In this document: one piece after another, positions 23,851 through 35,500 of the stretch
Layout of the letters: each line of letters starts with the position of its first letter
Position numbering within the stretch: the stretch's first letter is position 1
Source: Gigaspora margarita
Taxonomy: Eukaryota; Glomeromycota; Glomeromycetes; Diversisporales; Gigasporaceae
Reading direction: 5' to 3'
Length of the DNA: 64,000 nucleotides
NCBI GenBank assembly: GCA_009809945.1
Contig: WTPW01000201.1
Location: 92,607 to 156,606, forward strand
Translations under genes and position numbers: made by a program
Notes under the pieces: model-generated
Told to the model about the DNA's origin: nothing
Seen by the model: only the letters and a program-made list of their open reading frames with translations
The model's database searches: none

Positions 23851-25486
23851 CAAAATTTTCTTTGATACTATGGAATTACAAAGTTTCGATTTCTTGACCC
23901 GAGAGTCTTTTGAACGAATATTAAAAGCTTATATTACTGTAGTAAAAGAAAAAATATGTGCCCTTTGATAAATGAAAGTCGATATAATGAATGTATTAAT
24001 AAATACTGGGTTACGGTATTTTCGTGAAATAACGCGCAGGGATGTAAAAATATATTTCGCAAAAATACGGTATTCATACTTTCAAGCTACTATATATCGG
24101 TGCAATTGATATGCTTAATTTTACTTAAAGAAGATCCGAATAGCTTGAAAACATAAGTTTGTATAGTTGAAAACTTTTATGAAGTAATTTGCAGAACTCA
24201 ACAAAAAAAAAAAAAAACTGAACTTGGTGGACAAGAGAAAACATGGAAAAAAATAAATGTTTTTTTATATATAATACATGTATATATTCAAGAAATTAAT
24301 AAAGTTTTTTAGATTCGAGTTCGATTTTGTTATATTTCTCAACAAAACTTGGTATCTGACGAATGAATTGGAATCTTTAGGAACATTAAATTACCATTTT
24401 CTTTATGTAGTTCCTTTAAATAACACTATTTCATTACGACAAGCGGGATTTAGGATTACCCCAAATTAATGAATTTAAAGAAAATTTAAAAGTATCAACA
24501 AGTAAGCAATCTATAAATACTGTATTCATATTTTGATATTAGGCTGTCACTATTTATTAATACAATAACTTAGTAATATTCGAAGACATGCCGAAAATTT
24601 GAATGAAGTGAATGCATTTATTGTGACGGATTAAAATGAAATATATATAGTATAAAAAAATTGACTAGACACTGAAAAATGGAATTATTGGTGCGTATTT
24701 TTTAGGATTAAGGGTTGAGGTTAGATGTTAGTTTTAGAGCAGAGCTTATATTAAACAAGTATAAGTAGGTTTTAGAGGACTAAATAGAATCCCAGATTTA
24801 ATTTTAATCCGATTTAATTACGATTCGCGACATTCATTAACAAGAACCAACCATTATACAAAAAGCAACTCAAAGAAATTATTAACATTGTCGTTTTAGT
24901 ACCAAGGCTTGTTCTTGTCGAAAAAAAAACAATGTATTATGTACAAGAATGTGCGGATGCGTATTACATGGCAATGCAAAAATTGTTGATTTTTTTTAAG
25001 ATTCTATATAAACATCTATGCGATAGTAGCATATGTAAAATAGATATGCAAATATAAAATTTTTACATTGGTGAGTTTATACCGATTGTGACATAACATA
25101 TGTTATTTTAATTTATGAATGACGCATGCCAATTTCGAAACAACATAAATCGAAAAATGACGCGGGAACATTTATACTATATAGGGGTAAAACTAATAGG
25201 TATATTCAAATCTCTAATGTCACAAATTTCTATTTTGTTACAATAGACATCTTAAACAACTTTGAGTAAATTATCTACAAATAAAAGCACAAAATTTCTA
25301 CTTCGTTATATATATAATTAGCCTTGGTAACTTAAAACTAAGTTTGTATATTGAATTTATATCTATTCAAAAATCTACTAAAAAATTTTTAGGAAATATT
25401 GTCAAAATGGGCTTTTTTAATACATAACATCCCATATTTTACGAGTAGGCACGTAATAAATAAAGAAAGTTAAATACGATCAGGAG
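23851..25486. other. Intergenic with a dispersed repeat fragment
   Basis: 24705-24790 shares a diverged block with 30690-30755 (ATTAAACAAGTATA and TTTAGAGGA words), so it is a dispersed repeat. The 24278-24469 frame contains a tidy stretch (LNNTISLRQAGFRITPN) but no recognised family, so I leave it uncalled. Confidence 0.4.
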
Positions 25487-25598
25487 TAGAGTTTCGAACC
25501 GGACTATAGTAAACCGGGTCATCCGGGTCAAAACAGGTGACCCGGATCACTGATTTGAAACCCGGGTCAAATCGGTTGGTATGTTAATTCATTTTGAA

Positions 25599-25856
25599 TA
25601 CCGTAGTGCACTGACCAAAGTACCCCCCCTTTTTTCAATACCCCCGTTGCAAAATACTCGGTGCAAAGCACAAGATCTCTATTGGATTTTTTTAAATTTT
25701 TGACTGCTTATTGTAAGTGTGAAATGTGTAAATGCTTAAAATTTTTTTTTATTGCGGCACAGACCCACTGCCGTATAATATACCCGGGTCTTTTGTAAGT
25801 TTTTTGACGGGTATTTTGTATAAGACCCCGGGTCTTTTGGTCAGTGCACTACGGTA
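25599..25856. mobile_element. Nested MITE, CCGTAGTGCACTGACCAAA ends, TA duplication
   Basis: Element 25601-25854 (254 bp) has perfect inverted ends of about 19 bp and TA on each side. The interior has CCCGGGTCTTTT words and poly-C/poly-T tracts. Non-coding. Confidence 0.8.
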
Positions 25857-25978
25857 ATTCGTTCTGTATATTAAATCATATCGCTTCATTTAATAGCAAA
25901 GCTATTTGACTCGAAACTTTACTTTGAAGATTGACTGAGAGTATATGACTTATTAACATTTGCCTTAACAAAAACTAA

Positions 25979-26977
25979 TACCGTATAAGCGCGAAATAAC
26001 GCTCCCCTGCGCGTTAATTGATTGACCGGCGCGTTATTTGAGTACGCGCATGTGCGTTATTTCGAACTGATTTTCGGAGCTAAATATTTTAAAATAACGC
26101 GCATAGCGATACCTAAAAAAAAAAGACCTGTAACACAGCAACTTACCAGTAGCCCCTATAAAGTTACTGTATGACGGTCATTTCATACTAAATAAAATCA
26201 TCATTAGGAATATAATTTTTCGTTAAAATAATTATAATTCTTATAAATCTTACTGCATTTATTATAAATAAAAATGCTTATATAGATTTTGCCTACTTTT
26301 AAACCATATCTGAATCTTATAATTATTAAATTTATCGATTCAGAGTTGCTTTAATTTTATCAAATTGTTTTTATAATATTATTATATAAATATATATATA
26401 ATGGTGAAAAAGTGATCAAATCATATAAACTTATAAAAATTTATAAGTAATCAAGTGCATAACCAGGTATAAATGTACTACTGTAGAATTTATAAGTAAT
26501 CAGGTGCACACGTACAGACATTTATAAGCAACTAGGTTATACAAAACTTCATAAGCGACTCATAAGAAATTCATAATCGGGCTTATAATTTTCGATCAAA
26601 TAGTCACTTTTATTCTTAATAATCATCCAATCTCACATAAATTATTTTTGGATCGAATTTTATTTAACCTTATCACTCAGATTAAATATCAAGATATTGC
26701 GTAATCGCTCATTACCAAAATCAAAAACTTATCGAAGCGGCAAAATAACCATTCGGTAAATTTATTACTATATAAACAAGAGCAGCTGTAAATGCTAAGT
26801 TTTTATAGCCCAGGTCAATGATGCAGTAGAATTGTCGCACTAATCAATTACAAGTTATAACGGGTGCGCGTTAATTCGGGACGCGCATGGGCGTTAATTC
26901 GAGAAACTATATTCTATTTTGGGGGTGTCCGGATTTCAAAATAACGCCCCGGCCCGTTATTTCGCGCTTATACGGTA
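25979..26977. mobile_element. Nested element, CCGTATAAGCGCGAAATAAC ends, TA duplication
   Basis: Element 25981-26975 (995 bp) has inverted ends with an identical outer 21 bp, then several GCGCGTTA words at both sides, and TA on each flank. The interior is AT-rich and non-coding. Confidence 0.8.
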
Positions 26978-27404
26978 CCTTCACAGGGCAATTATTTTGT
27001 TGTTTCACCTTATTATATTAGATATGGATATTTTGCAAATTCACAAAGTTTGAGTACATGATTTCATTTAGTTTTGCTTTATCTCTACAATCTTACAGAT
27101 AAATTACTGATTTTTAACTTTTAAAACAGCGACGTGTCAAATTTCTAGTATTTGTTTAAGATATTCACGAATTTATATTATCGTGATTATTATTCTAAAC
27201 GAAAGAATAAACAGTAAATAATAAATGCTTGTTTTTCTTTTCATTTTCGCTTTATCAATAAGTGACAATCATACATTGATCGATGAAAATTCAAAAATGA
27301 TTCCGAACTGACAGGATCAATAAATGACGCATAAACATATATAACCCGATTTCAATTCACACGGGTAACCCGGGTGAAGAAATTGCATCCGGTTCGGACC
27401 TCTA

Positions 27405-28542
27405 GTCGTAGATGATAACTGATTATTCATCTATTAAAGACTCGACTGATAACTTTTACCGGTAATCGATTTATAATCGATAATCGAATCCTATATATAT
27501 GTTGTTATCACTTAAATAATATTGATAATAAAAAGCTTAATTATTTGGGTAATATTATTTACTCATTCGTGTAAAAATCAAGAAATGGCCTTAAAAATTA
27601 AAAAAAAACTTAGCCACTATAATATGGCTGGGTATAAACTATAGGCTTAAAATTTAATAAAACAATACACCCTATATTTAACAAACGTATAGCCGTCAAT
27701 AATTACTAACCAGAGAAGTTAGAAATAATTAAGTATAACAACCTTAAACATTTACAATAGCTTGCAAAATAAAGATGGCTGAGTACAAACTAAAGGCTAA
27801 GCTAAATGACTCTTAAAGTTTAAAAACAAAAGAGCTATTTTGAAAATTAATAATAACTTGAAAATTAGTGAAAGTTTATTATAATTAAAACGATTATACG
27901 CCTAGAATCGATTCTAATTCAAGAATCGATTCAAAAATATGCAATCGTTTCTAGAAACGATTAAAACGATTATACAAAAATGAGAATCGATTCTAATTCG
28001 ATTAACGATTAAATCGATTATCAGAGAATCGATTCTCATCCCTAAGGAGGTAGTTATACGGAAATCATTCAGTTATATGACGTGTCGGATAAGCCCGGTT
28101 ATATAAGCCAAATAGCATCCGAACAAAATTATAAAAGATTGTAAGAGTTTTGAAAAATATATTCCTGTTATTAATAAATGGAATTTATTGATCATTCAAC
28201 CATTTTATAAATAGTCAATAGCTAATATAGTAATATGGCACTATTAGAAATTACAGTTTTACGAAATTCAAGATTTTGTGCGTAATGATACGTGCCGTAA
28301 TGTGTCGGATGTATTAGCAAGTGCTATTTATAAGAAATGCTAGTTCAGTAGTTATTGATTCAATACAAGTTATAGCAACGGATTATATGTTAACTTGAGC
28401 CAACTCTTTATTCAAGTATATGAAATTTCACTGTACGTGATAATAAATTATAATTTTAAAAATTATAATTTACCAAAATACAAAACAGACTATATACACA
28501 GATAATGTTATAGCATCTGATAGAAATTGATATTAATAAAAA
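27405..28542. other. Intergenic with AATCGATT-rich transposon end
   Basis: 27890-28044 is dense in ATCGATT palindromic words and ends GAATCGATTCTCATCCCTA, which resembles a hAT-type terminus (TAGGGATGAGAATC inverted). The partner end was not found. A related patch lies at 57734-57808. Confidence 0.45.
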
Positions 28543-29003
28543 TTATTTAATTTCAATTTTTCTTCCAGATGACGTCTTATTTTCATCCTTTGGAAGTTTC
28601 ACCTCAAGAATACCATTTTGAAATTTAGCAGTAATATCATTAGTTTTAACGTTTCGAGGAAGGGAAATAGCACGAGTGAAACTTCCATAACGACGTTCTT
28701 GAATGTGGGTATTTCCTTCATTATACTTTTCATCTTTTTTGGTTTCACCAGAAATGACAAGTGTGTCGTCTTCACGAACATCGATATTGACTTGTTCTTT
28801 GGTGGCTCCCTATTTACATAAATTAATATATACAATAAAACAACAAAAAATGCAAATCATATAAAATATACCGGTAATTCAGCATTCACAATATATTCTT
28901 TTTCTTCTTCATGAAAATCGAGTGGTGGAAACCAACTATTACGATTAGTTCGAAATAGTGAATTTTCAAATTTATTTTCAGGCCAGAATAATGACATAGA
29001 CAT
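28543..29003 (-). CDS. Small heat-shock protein (HSP20 / alpha-crystallin)
   Basis: Two exons, 29003-28872 and 28809-28543, with a 62-bp GT-AG intron, give 132 residues starting MSMSLFWPENK. The alpha-crystallin domain spans about 38-120: EKEYIVNAELPGATKEQVNI, a strand with DDTLVISGET, then ERRYGSFTRAISLPRNV, and the signature GILEVKLPK near the C-terminus. The tail ends RKIEIK, giving the I-x-I motif that mediates oligomer contacts in this family. It would act as an ATP-independent cytosolic chaperone holding unfolded clients. Its length fits the short fungal HSP20 class. The longer open frames on both strands here (28599-28835 and 28618-28821) are shadows. Confidence 0.93.
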
Positions 29004-29088
29004 TTTTAATGGTAGCTTTTAAAGTGATTAATTTTGTAATTTTATTATTCGGTTTAAACTTGGGTTTTGAAAAGTAAGGTCCAGTGCG

Positions 29089-29100
29089 TATTTATATAAA
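29089..29100 (-). promoter_or_regulatory. TATA box of the HSP20 gene
   Basis: TTTATATAAATA on the minus strand, about 86-97 bp before the ATG, a typical spacing. No convincing heat-shock element array was seen nearby. Confidence 0.5.
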
Positions 29101-31267
29101 ATTTCACAGACTTATCGTCAGCCAATGAATATTGTATCCAGGATCTTGTTCAATTTTTTTTTTTAAATTGAATAATACTGTGTGAAGAACCGAATATTTA
29201 TATTTTAGGGTATATATCCGAATATTATATATTTTGGGCTATACATCATTATGAAAAGTAATATCAATATAGGTAATTCCATAGATCTAATACGTACGTA
29301 CGTACCCAATATTATAATTTCTTGCCGATTCGGGACTAATTTTTATATTTATAGAAAATCAAACAATTCCCAGGCATTCTATGAAATCCTTAAACATTTC
29401 CTTTTATGTTAAAATTATCGCCTGTCAAAAGTGACTGAACATTTCTTATGAATCCTTAAATAATTTTTGTTAACATTTGTGTCATATGAATAAGATAAAT
29501 ATTAAATCATCTTTAATTATCAAAGATGTTTAATAAACACGATTATTTTAAGTATAAATCTTCTGTGTCATGACCAAAATGTAAGCCTCATAATTTATAC
29601 TTATATAGGTGGTCCAAGTTGGAATACGTTGGAATGTTTCGGAATACTGGTCGGCTGATCAATTTTGCCCAAGATCATTAAAAAATTTTACTAATGAAAT
29701 CATATCCATTCATTTAAGTAAAAAAAATGCCCGGCTGATAATTTTGCTTAGAATCTACAGCAAATGCCGATCTATATCCGACGTATCCGAACCCGGAAAT
29801 TTGGTGACCCTGTAAAAAATATCAAACATGTGACAGGCCGATTACGGTCACATGTTTCGATCGATTGATTGATCGTGTAAGAATGAGGTAATTAACAGTG
29901 CGATCAATGATGTAATATGATTAGTGCGGTTAATGATGTAATTATGATTAAATATGTAAGTATTATGTAATTATGAGTGAAATCGGATGATGCTGAAATT
30001 TGGGGTCTTGATTTGAAACTATAAGCCCTGCTAAAATCCACATATACTCTTTAAATATCAAATCTATACACCCTAACCCTATAAGACAAAAATGAAAAAA
30101 CATAAAAAAATTTTAAAATTTCATATCAAAATAAATAAAAATTTCAGGATCATCCGATTTCAGCATCATCCCCGACAGTAATTATGAGACAATGGATCGA
30201 TATATTAATAAGTAAATGTATTAGACTTTATTTTTGCGAACCCAACTTTCGTCGATTCTCCAACCCTGGCCGAAATTTTGGTGACAGGTAATAATTACAT
30301 GATTGGATGTTACCTTGATTCCCGTGATCATGGTAGTAATTGCCTGTTGTCTACGGACAGAGTTTAGGGATAGAAGCAAATTCACGTGATATTATTAAGA
30401 TCCATTTACCCTAACCGCCAACTAACCAATCACACAATTTTGCTCTGTCCTTAAACTCTGTCCGTAGAATTTTCGGTCTCTATGCACTGTCCGTAGACTC
30501 TCCGCCAGCCACACTGAAAAGAAATGACCTTCGGGACGCCAGTCAAAGTGAAATAGAGAGGTTAAAAAAAAGGAATGATAAATGTGACACGATACTATGA
30601 ACTACTACGTAAGTTGCTTGATGGCAGAAGAGACAATACTCGTTATGTTTTTCACAGTAATAAAATATCAGATTAAATGAAATATGTATAAGGTTAGAGT
30701 TTAGTTTTAGATATATTAAACAAGTATAGTGGATTTAGAGGATTAAATAGAGATGTTTCAATTGTTTCCCAGACACAGTGGAGTTTATCGTTTTCATATG
30801 ACGACATAAAGGGGACTCGTGTTACTAATCATTTCTGTCACATTTCTATGTCTTTTTTACATTTCACATTCTTATAATTTTTTGGGGTGATAACAAATAA
30901 AGAAAAACCAGGGGTGATAAGTCCGGGAAAATAACTAATAAGAAATAAATATGTGATAAAAATTGTGATTAATAACACGTACATCCCGTCATGTGATCAT
31001 ATTGAGACGGTGAATAACAGATAATTGAAATCAGGCCAATTTTAAAAAATAAATAAATATAATTTATATATATTATTGATTATTTTTATATATACAATAT
31101 AAGTAAATTGTTCTCTGGTAAATTATTGAATCAAATTGATAGTAGTTTATCTGGTTGAGTCAAATTTGATGGTATGATCGTTTATCTGGTTGAATCAATT
31201 TTGATGGTTGAGTCAAATTATCGTTGCTGGTCGAACCTAAGTAACCGAATCATGCATTTGTTTTCAG
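29101..31267. other. Intergenic with several small inverted-repeat elements
   Basis: 29985-30170 has inverted GATGATGCTGAAAT ends. 30350-30469 is listed separately. 30690-30755 is a dispersed repeat shared with 24705-24790. No gene is supported; the 29609-29815 frame has no family features. Confidence 0.45.
30350..30469. mobile_element. MITE with TCTACGGACAGAGTTTA ends
   Basis: 120 bp. TCTACGGACAGAGTTTAGGG is mirrored at the right end by TAAACTCTGTCCGTAGA. A stray half-copy (CTGTCCGTAGACTC) follows at about 30487-30500. Confidence 0.65.
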
Positions 31268-32260
31268 TTACGCAACTTCTTGTACTTCAGATGTAGCAAT
31301 ATTATTTTCTTGTTTATGTTCTAACTTCTCACAATCTTGATGGTTTAGCTTCTCACTTTCTTGTTTGTGTTTCAATTTCAAATAAAGATCATTCATTGAA
31401 TATGATAAAAATGATAAGAAAAGGTAGGTCTTAATCCATAAAACTGTAGGTGCAACAATTGCGCAAAATACCAATTCCGAACAAAAATTTACTATCGACG
31501 CAGCTCTTTCAAGTTGTTCCCTTTTTATTGCATCACTAACCCAATCTTTGAGACCTTTATAATTTAGACTTTTACTATCCCATTTCTTTTCTTGCTCCAA
31601 ACCAACATGATTAATAATATGTATATATAGTAACATTCCAACGACAAAAGATACACTAATGGGTACTAATACAAATAAGTATGTTGACATATCAACATAT
31701 TGATTATTACCTCGATTTGCTGCTAAAATGATAAAGACTAAATCTACAATAAAGATTGATAAACTCACCATCATTGAAGGAAAAACTAAAGCTTTTTCAG
31801 TTTTGTGAATTTTTTTAGAACCATTAAGAGTAAAATGATCACGGAAATAAAATAAACCAAGTAAACAAACTGAAATACAAGTAGTACTAAAAGTAGTGCC
31901 AACTAAAACTATATTCTTTGCAATAAGGTACATAATAAAAAAATCATCATTAAAATAATAATAAGCTTGTAAACAAAAAAAAATCTGCAAAGGAAATAAT
32001 ATTATAGCAGGAACGAATTTTAAATATTTAAGTATTTGTCTTAGTTTATTTCTTTCATTAGCATTAATAAACCTTTCACTATCAATATCAATGGTTAAGA
32101 CCACTGGAACCATTACAGTAATCATTAAATCATATGTTGCCTCAATAATTGGATTAGATGAACCAATATTTTCCTTAAGTGCATTAACTGAGCCGAAGAA
32201 AATAAAGAATGTTGTCAAAAAATATTTAAAATGACAAATTAATTTACTTATTTTAGACAT
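31268..32260 (-). CDS. Multi-pass membrane protein of unknown family
   Basis: Single-exon open frame of 330 residues from an ATG at 32260. Six to seven hydrophobic segments are visible at roughly 12-27, 44-58, 80-102, 110-140, 155-182, 192-216 and 258-292. A charged cytosolic-looking loop (about 218-255, EQEKKWDSKSLNYKGLKDW) precedes the last one. The tail from about 298 is hydrophilic and repeats a short word (LKHKQESEKL, LEHKQENN). No catalytic or transport signature is recognised. A plasma- or endomembrane location is inferred from topology only. Confidence 0.7.
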   Translation of the reverse strand: MSKISKLICHFKYFLTTFFIFFGSVNALKENIGSSNPIIEATYDLMITVMVPVVLTIDIDSERFINANERNKLRQILKYLKFVPAIILFPLQIFFCLQAYYYFNDDFFIMYLIAKNIVLVGTTFSTTCISVCLLGLFYFRDHFTLNGSKKIHKTEKALVFPSMMVSLSIFIVDLVFIILAANRGNNQYVDMSTYLFVLVPISVSFVVGMLLYIHIINHVGLEQEKKWDSKSLNYKGLKDWVSDAIKREQLERAASIVNFCSELVFCAIVAPTVLWIKTYLFLSFLSYSMNDLYLKLKHKQESEKLNHQDCEKLEHKQENNIATSEVQEVA

Positions 32261-33474
32261 TTTTAATGCTCTTAAACTGAATTTAAAAATTGGTATTTAC
32301 ATCTAATGTGAATTATTGTATCTACATCTCAACTTTCTTAAATATACGTTCGTATGTACGTACTGTACGTACTGTACGTGGAATTGTAACACCACTTTGT
32401 GCCAATCCTTTATCGATCTTATCAAATTACTTTGGTTAGGATCTTTCATATATATACGTATGTACGAGTAATTAAACATTATTTTATTAAAAATCTTTAT
32501 TTAATTTACCGTTCTCAATAACAACTATTCATTTATTCAACGAAACAATTTAAGCTTCTGTAATACACACATGAATAATTGTTTTGCAGATGTTTGCATG
32601 TGTTGCGCTTAGCGTAACATTGATGTGGGTTATTAGTGTCAAGATTAGGTAATGCCAGTATGGTATTATCAATTCCTAAATATAGTTGTTGATAAATCAC
32701 CAGTTTAATAATTTCATTAGGAATTGCTACGTATTACGTATCAAAGACAGAATGGAAAATTATGAAGTATTATTGTCTTGTGTGAGATGACACAATATTG
32801 TATATTAAAAAATCTGTTAATCTTTCCTTCACGGAGCGGATGTAAAAAAGGAAATATATTTCTTTTGATTTTTTTATTCCTGTTAATAGAGATGATTATA
32901 ACCATATAAAAATATTGTGTCTTTTAAAAGATACTCGCGTCCAATCCATGTATGCAAATTATTGTACAGTATTACTATTATTTCAATCAAAAGATTACTC
33001 TCTAAGCAAAATTATTACACCAAGTAATATTATTAGTTTTGTGTTTTATATAGAACTATTTATATAACTTTTACATATAATATCACTTGGCAATGGAACT
33101 GCGGGATTAAAAATTCAATTGCTATACAACGTGATTTATTAAAAACAAAATTTCGATCCATTAAATGCGACAATTATTTTTAAACTTGAAGTTCCATCAC
33201 TATTATCAACTTTTCACAATAGTACCAATTCTTTTTAAAATTTTGCGGAGTTTTATATTTAATTTGGTTTCTTTTGTAAGTTATAAAAATATTTTTGTTT
33301 CAAGCCGGATTAAATTGTTGTCAAGCTTGTAAAACTTAAAAATTTTATAAAATTAAATATCATATATAAAATTGATGTCTTTTAAATAGTTTTTGAATAT
33401 AATTAATTAAAGGATAAGCCTAATTTTAACTAATGATTGCGAATCAAAATTAATTTAACTTTAAAGATTAGGAT
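32261..33474. other. Intergenic, nothing recognised
   Basis: AT-rich. GTACGTACTGTACGTACTGT tandem words near 32355-32380 form a small palindromic patch. No gene seen. Confidence 0.4.
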
Positions 33475-34298
33475 TACCGTATGTGTCCGAAAATAAGCTA
33501 CCTTTTTTGGCCAAAAAATTACACGAAAAAACGTGGGGTAGCTTATTTTCGAAATATAGAGTTTTTTGAAAAAATTAAAAAACGTACTAATAAAAAGTTA
33601 TCCAAATGTCACCAAATTTTTACTATAGGTGTATTTTGATGTCCTGAACAAGTTTACTTAATGGCACTTTTGAGATTTACTTAGTAAAATTTAGACGTTT
33701 ATATGTAGCAACTAGTGATACGGGTCGACCCCGGCCCAACGGCCGGGTCGAAGGGCGGGTCGACCCTCGGCCCGCACCTTTGTGGACCGGGCCGGTTGGT
33801 AAGAGAAGTGTTAGAATCAATTCTCTTCTAAAGCATATTTCTGGCTAGGAATTAAATAAAAATCAGCTAGTCATTTAAATAATGTAAGAGAATTGGCTTA
33901 TTTAGGCGATAAACTGGCAAATAGCGAATATATCAGAATGTTCGGAGGCATAGACAATCAACCAACATAAAATACTAACATGCTGGAATTTTTCTCAAGG
34001 ACAAAAAGAATAAAAATTAAATAATTTAATATCACTAGAATTCGACAAAAAGCCACCTAATGACCTTTTACACGTTTAATATAGATAAATATTGACTGAT
34101 TCTGATCAGAAAAATTACACTAGCAAAAGGTCGGCCCGGTCGACCGGCCCGAGCTTTTTTGGGATCGGCCTCGGCCCACGATTTTTTCATCGACCCGTAT
34201 CACTAGTAGCAACTGCTAACGGGTTTTTTAAGATTTTTGAAAAAAATCAGGGGGGTAGCTTATTTTAGGTACTAGCTTATTTTCGGACATATACGGTA
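33475..34298. mobile_element. TA-duplicating element, CCGTATGTGTCCGAAAATAA ends
   Basis: Element 33477-34296 has inverted ends with the shared core TCCGAAAATAAGCTA and TA on each flank (33475-33476, 34297-34298). It hosts a hAT-type insertion at 33713-34205. Without that insertion and its 8-bp duplication it would be about 320 bp. Non-coding. Confidence 0.75.
33705..34213. mobile_element. hAT-type element TAGTGATACGGG, full copy nested in another element
   Basis: Element 33713-34205 (493 bp) starts TAGTGATACGGGTCGACC and ends with the inverse, flanked by perfect 8-bp duplications GTAGCAAC (33705-33712, 34206-34213). The ends are very GC-rich (GGCCCGGTCGACC words) and the centre AT-rich, with no coding capacity. 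It is the reference copy for diverged relatives at 12171, 54246 and 54778. Confidence 0.85.
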
Positions 34299-34854
34299 GT
34301 GTAAGATCGAAACAAAATTAAGTAAAATTCAATTAATGAGCCATTCATTAAAAAATTTTTCGGATCAATTTTTTTTTTATTCAAAAAAAAAAAAAATTTT
34401 CGATCACCGGCCGAAATTAGGTTGATGCAAGCAAAACATCACATCCAAATACGTCACTGAATACGTCACAGGACTTTTGATGATGGTTCCATAAATTGCA
34501 GCATACTTTGGTATTGCAAATTTTGATAACCAATATGGGTATTATATACTGAAATTATTTACTATAATAGTGCAACACAATATGTAAGTTTTTTTGATTA
34601 ATCTAACGAAATGATTTATAGTAATTTTATTATAAAATCCATGTATTTGTAAAATGATATAACTTCTGTTATATATACATATAAACATTTTCGAGTTTTA
34701 TTTAAAAATCAAAATGCTTGAATTTTTAATATAATCACATTAGTATGTGTGAACTTTGTATTTGATAATCAAAAAAGTATTTAAAAATGCTGTTATTAAT
34801 AAAGAGTAAGAATTACGATTAGCGTTATTCTAAAAATTGAACACTAAAAAAGCT
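34299..34854. other. Intergenic, nothing recognised
   Basis: Contains a T-run followed by an A-run near 34371-34396. No supported feature. Confidence 0.4.
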
Positions 34855-35181
34855 ATTGTAATTAGGGATGGTAAAGTCCTTAAGTCCAGGACTTTAGGAC
34901 CTGGTCTTGGGGTCTAGTCTTTAAAGACTTGGTCCCAATTTTAGGACCTAGGGCCTATAGGTCCACAATAGGTCCTAATAAAATATATTAGAACTTAAAA
35001 TATATTAGTAATAAAATATTAAGCAAAAAATTTTAATTGGTTAAAAAGTATTGGAACTGAGTCAGGTATAAGTTTTAGGACTTATTATATAAGGACCTGG
35101 TCCTTAGGTTCGTGTGATAGGACTTACAAGTCCTAGGACCAAGACCAGACTGGACCGGACTTTACCATCCCTAATTGTAAT
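34855..35181. mobile_element. hAT-type MITE with TAGGGATGGTAAAGTCC ends
   Basis: Element 34863-35173 (311 bp) has inverted 17-bp ends and perfect 8-bp duplications ATTGTAAT (34855-34862, 35174-35181). The interior repeats GGTCCTA/TAGGACC words. Non-coding. Confidence 0.85.
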
Positions 35182-35500
35182 GCGGGTTTAACTGTTAATA
35201 AAAAATAAAATGCGTTAAAAAATAAAATGCGTTAAATAGAATTTTTTTTTTGTAAAAATTACCCAAGAATGTATCCGGGTATGTCCGATTTTCATTAAAG
35301 GCTCCTAACTATTTAGGATTATATATGTTACTACTTCATTTTTCATTATGAATTGCAACACACTGATCCTTAAATTTAATTGGTCAAAAAATTTTTAGAA
35401 ATCACGGGAACGCCAAACTCGTTCAAACCATAAAAATAATGTAACATACCACATGTACTGCAGTACGTAATAGATCGACAAACTTTCTCTACGTATCAGA

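Larger units (their letters stand above)
25487..27404. mobile_element. Composite element, outer transposon with two nested insertions
   Basis: The outer ends are imperfect inverted repeats: TAGAGTTTCGAACCGG at the left, and TAGAGGTCCGAACCGG inverted at the right. Both ends are followed inward by CCGGGT-rich DNA. The interior is interrupted by two separate elements (25601-25854 and 25981-26975). No clean 8-bp duplication was found at the outer ends. Confidence 0.6.

Noticed and set aside
25487-25500. tRNA T-arm (GTTTCGAACC)
   Set aside because: No anticodon or acceptor stem can be drawn, and the motif is the end of a transposon.
28599-28835. Open frames on both strands over the HSP20 gene
   Set aside because: Another frame on the minus strand, with one intron, encodes a clear alpha-crystallin domain.
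29600-29650. GGAATGTTTCGGAATA as a heat-shock element for HSP20
   Set aside because: It lies over 600 bp upstream and the spacing does not fit the nGAAnnTTCn pattern.
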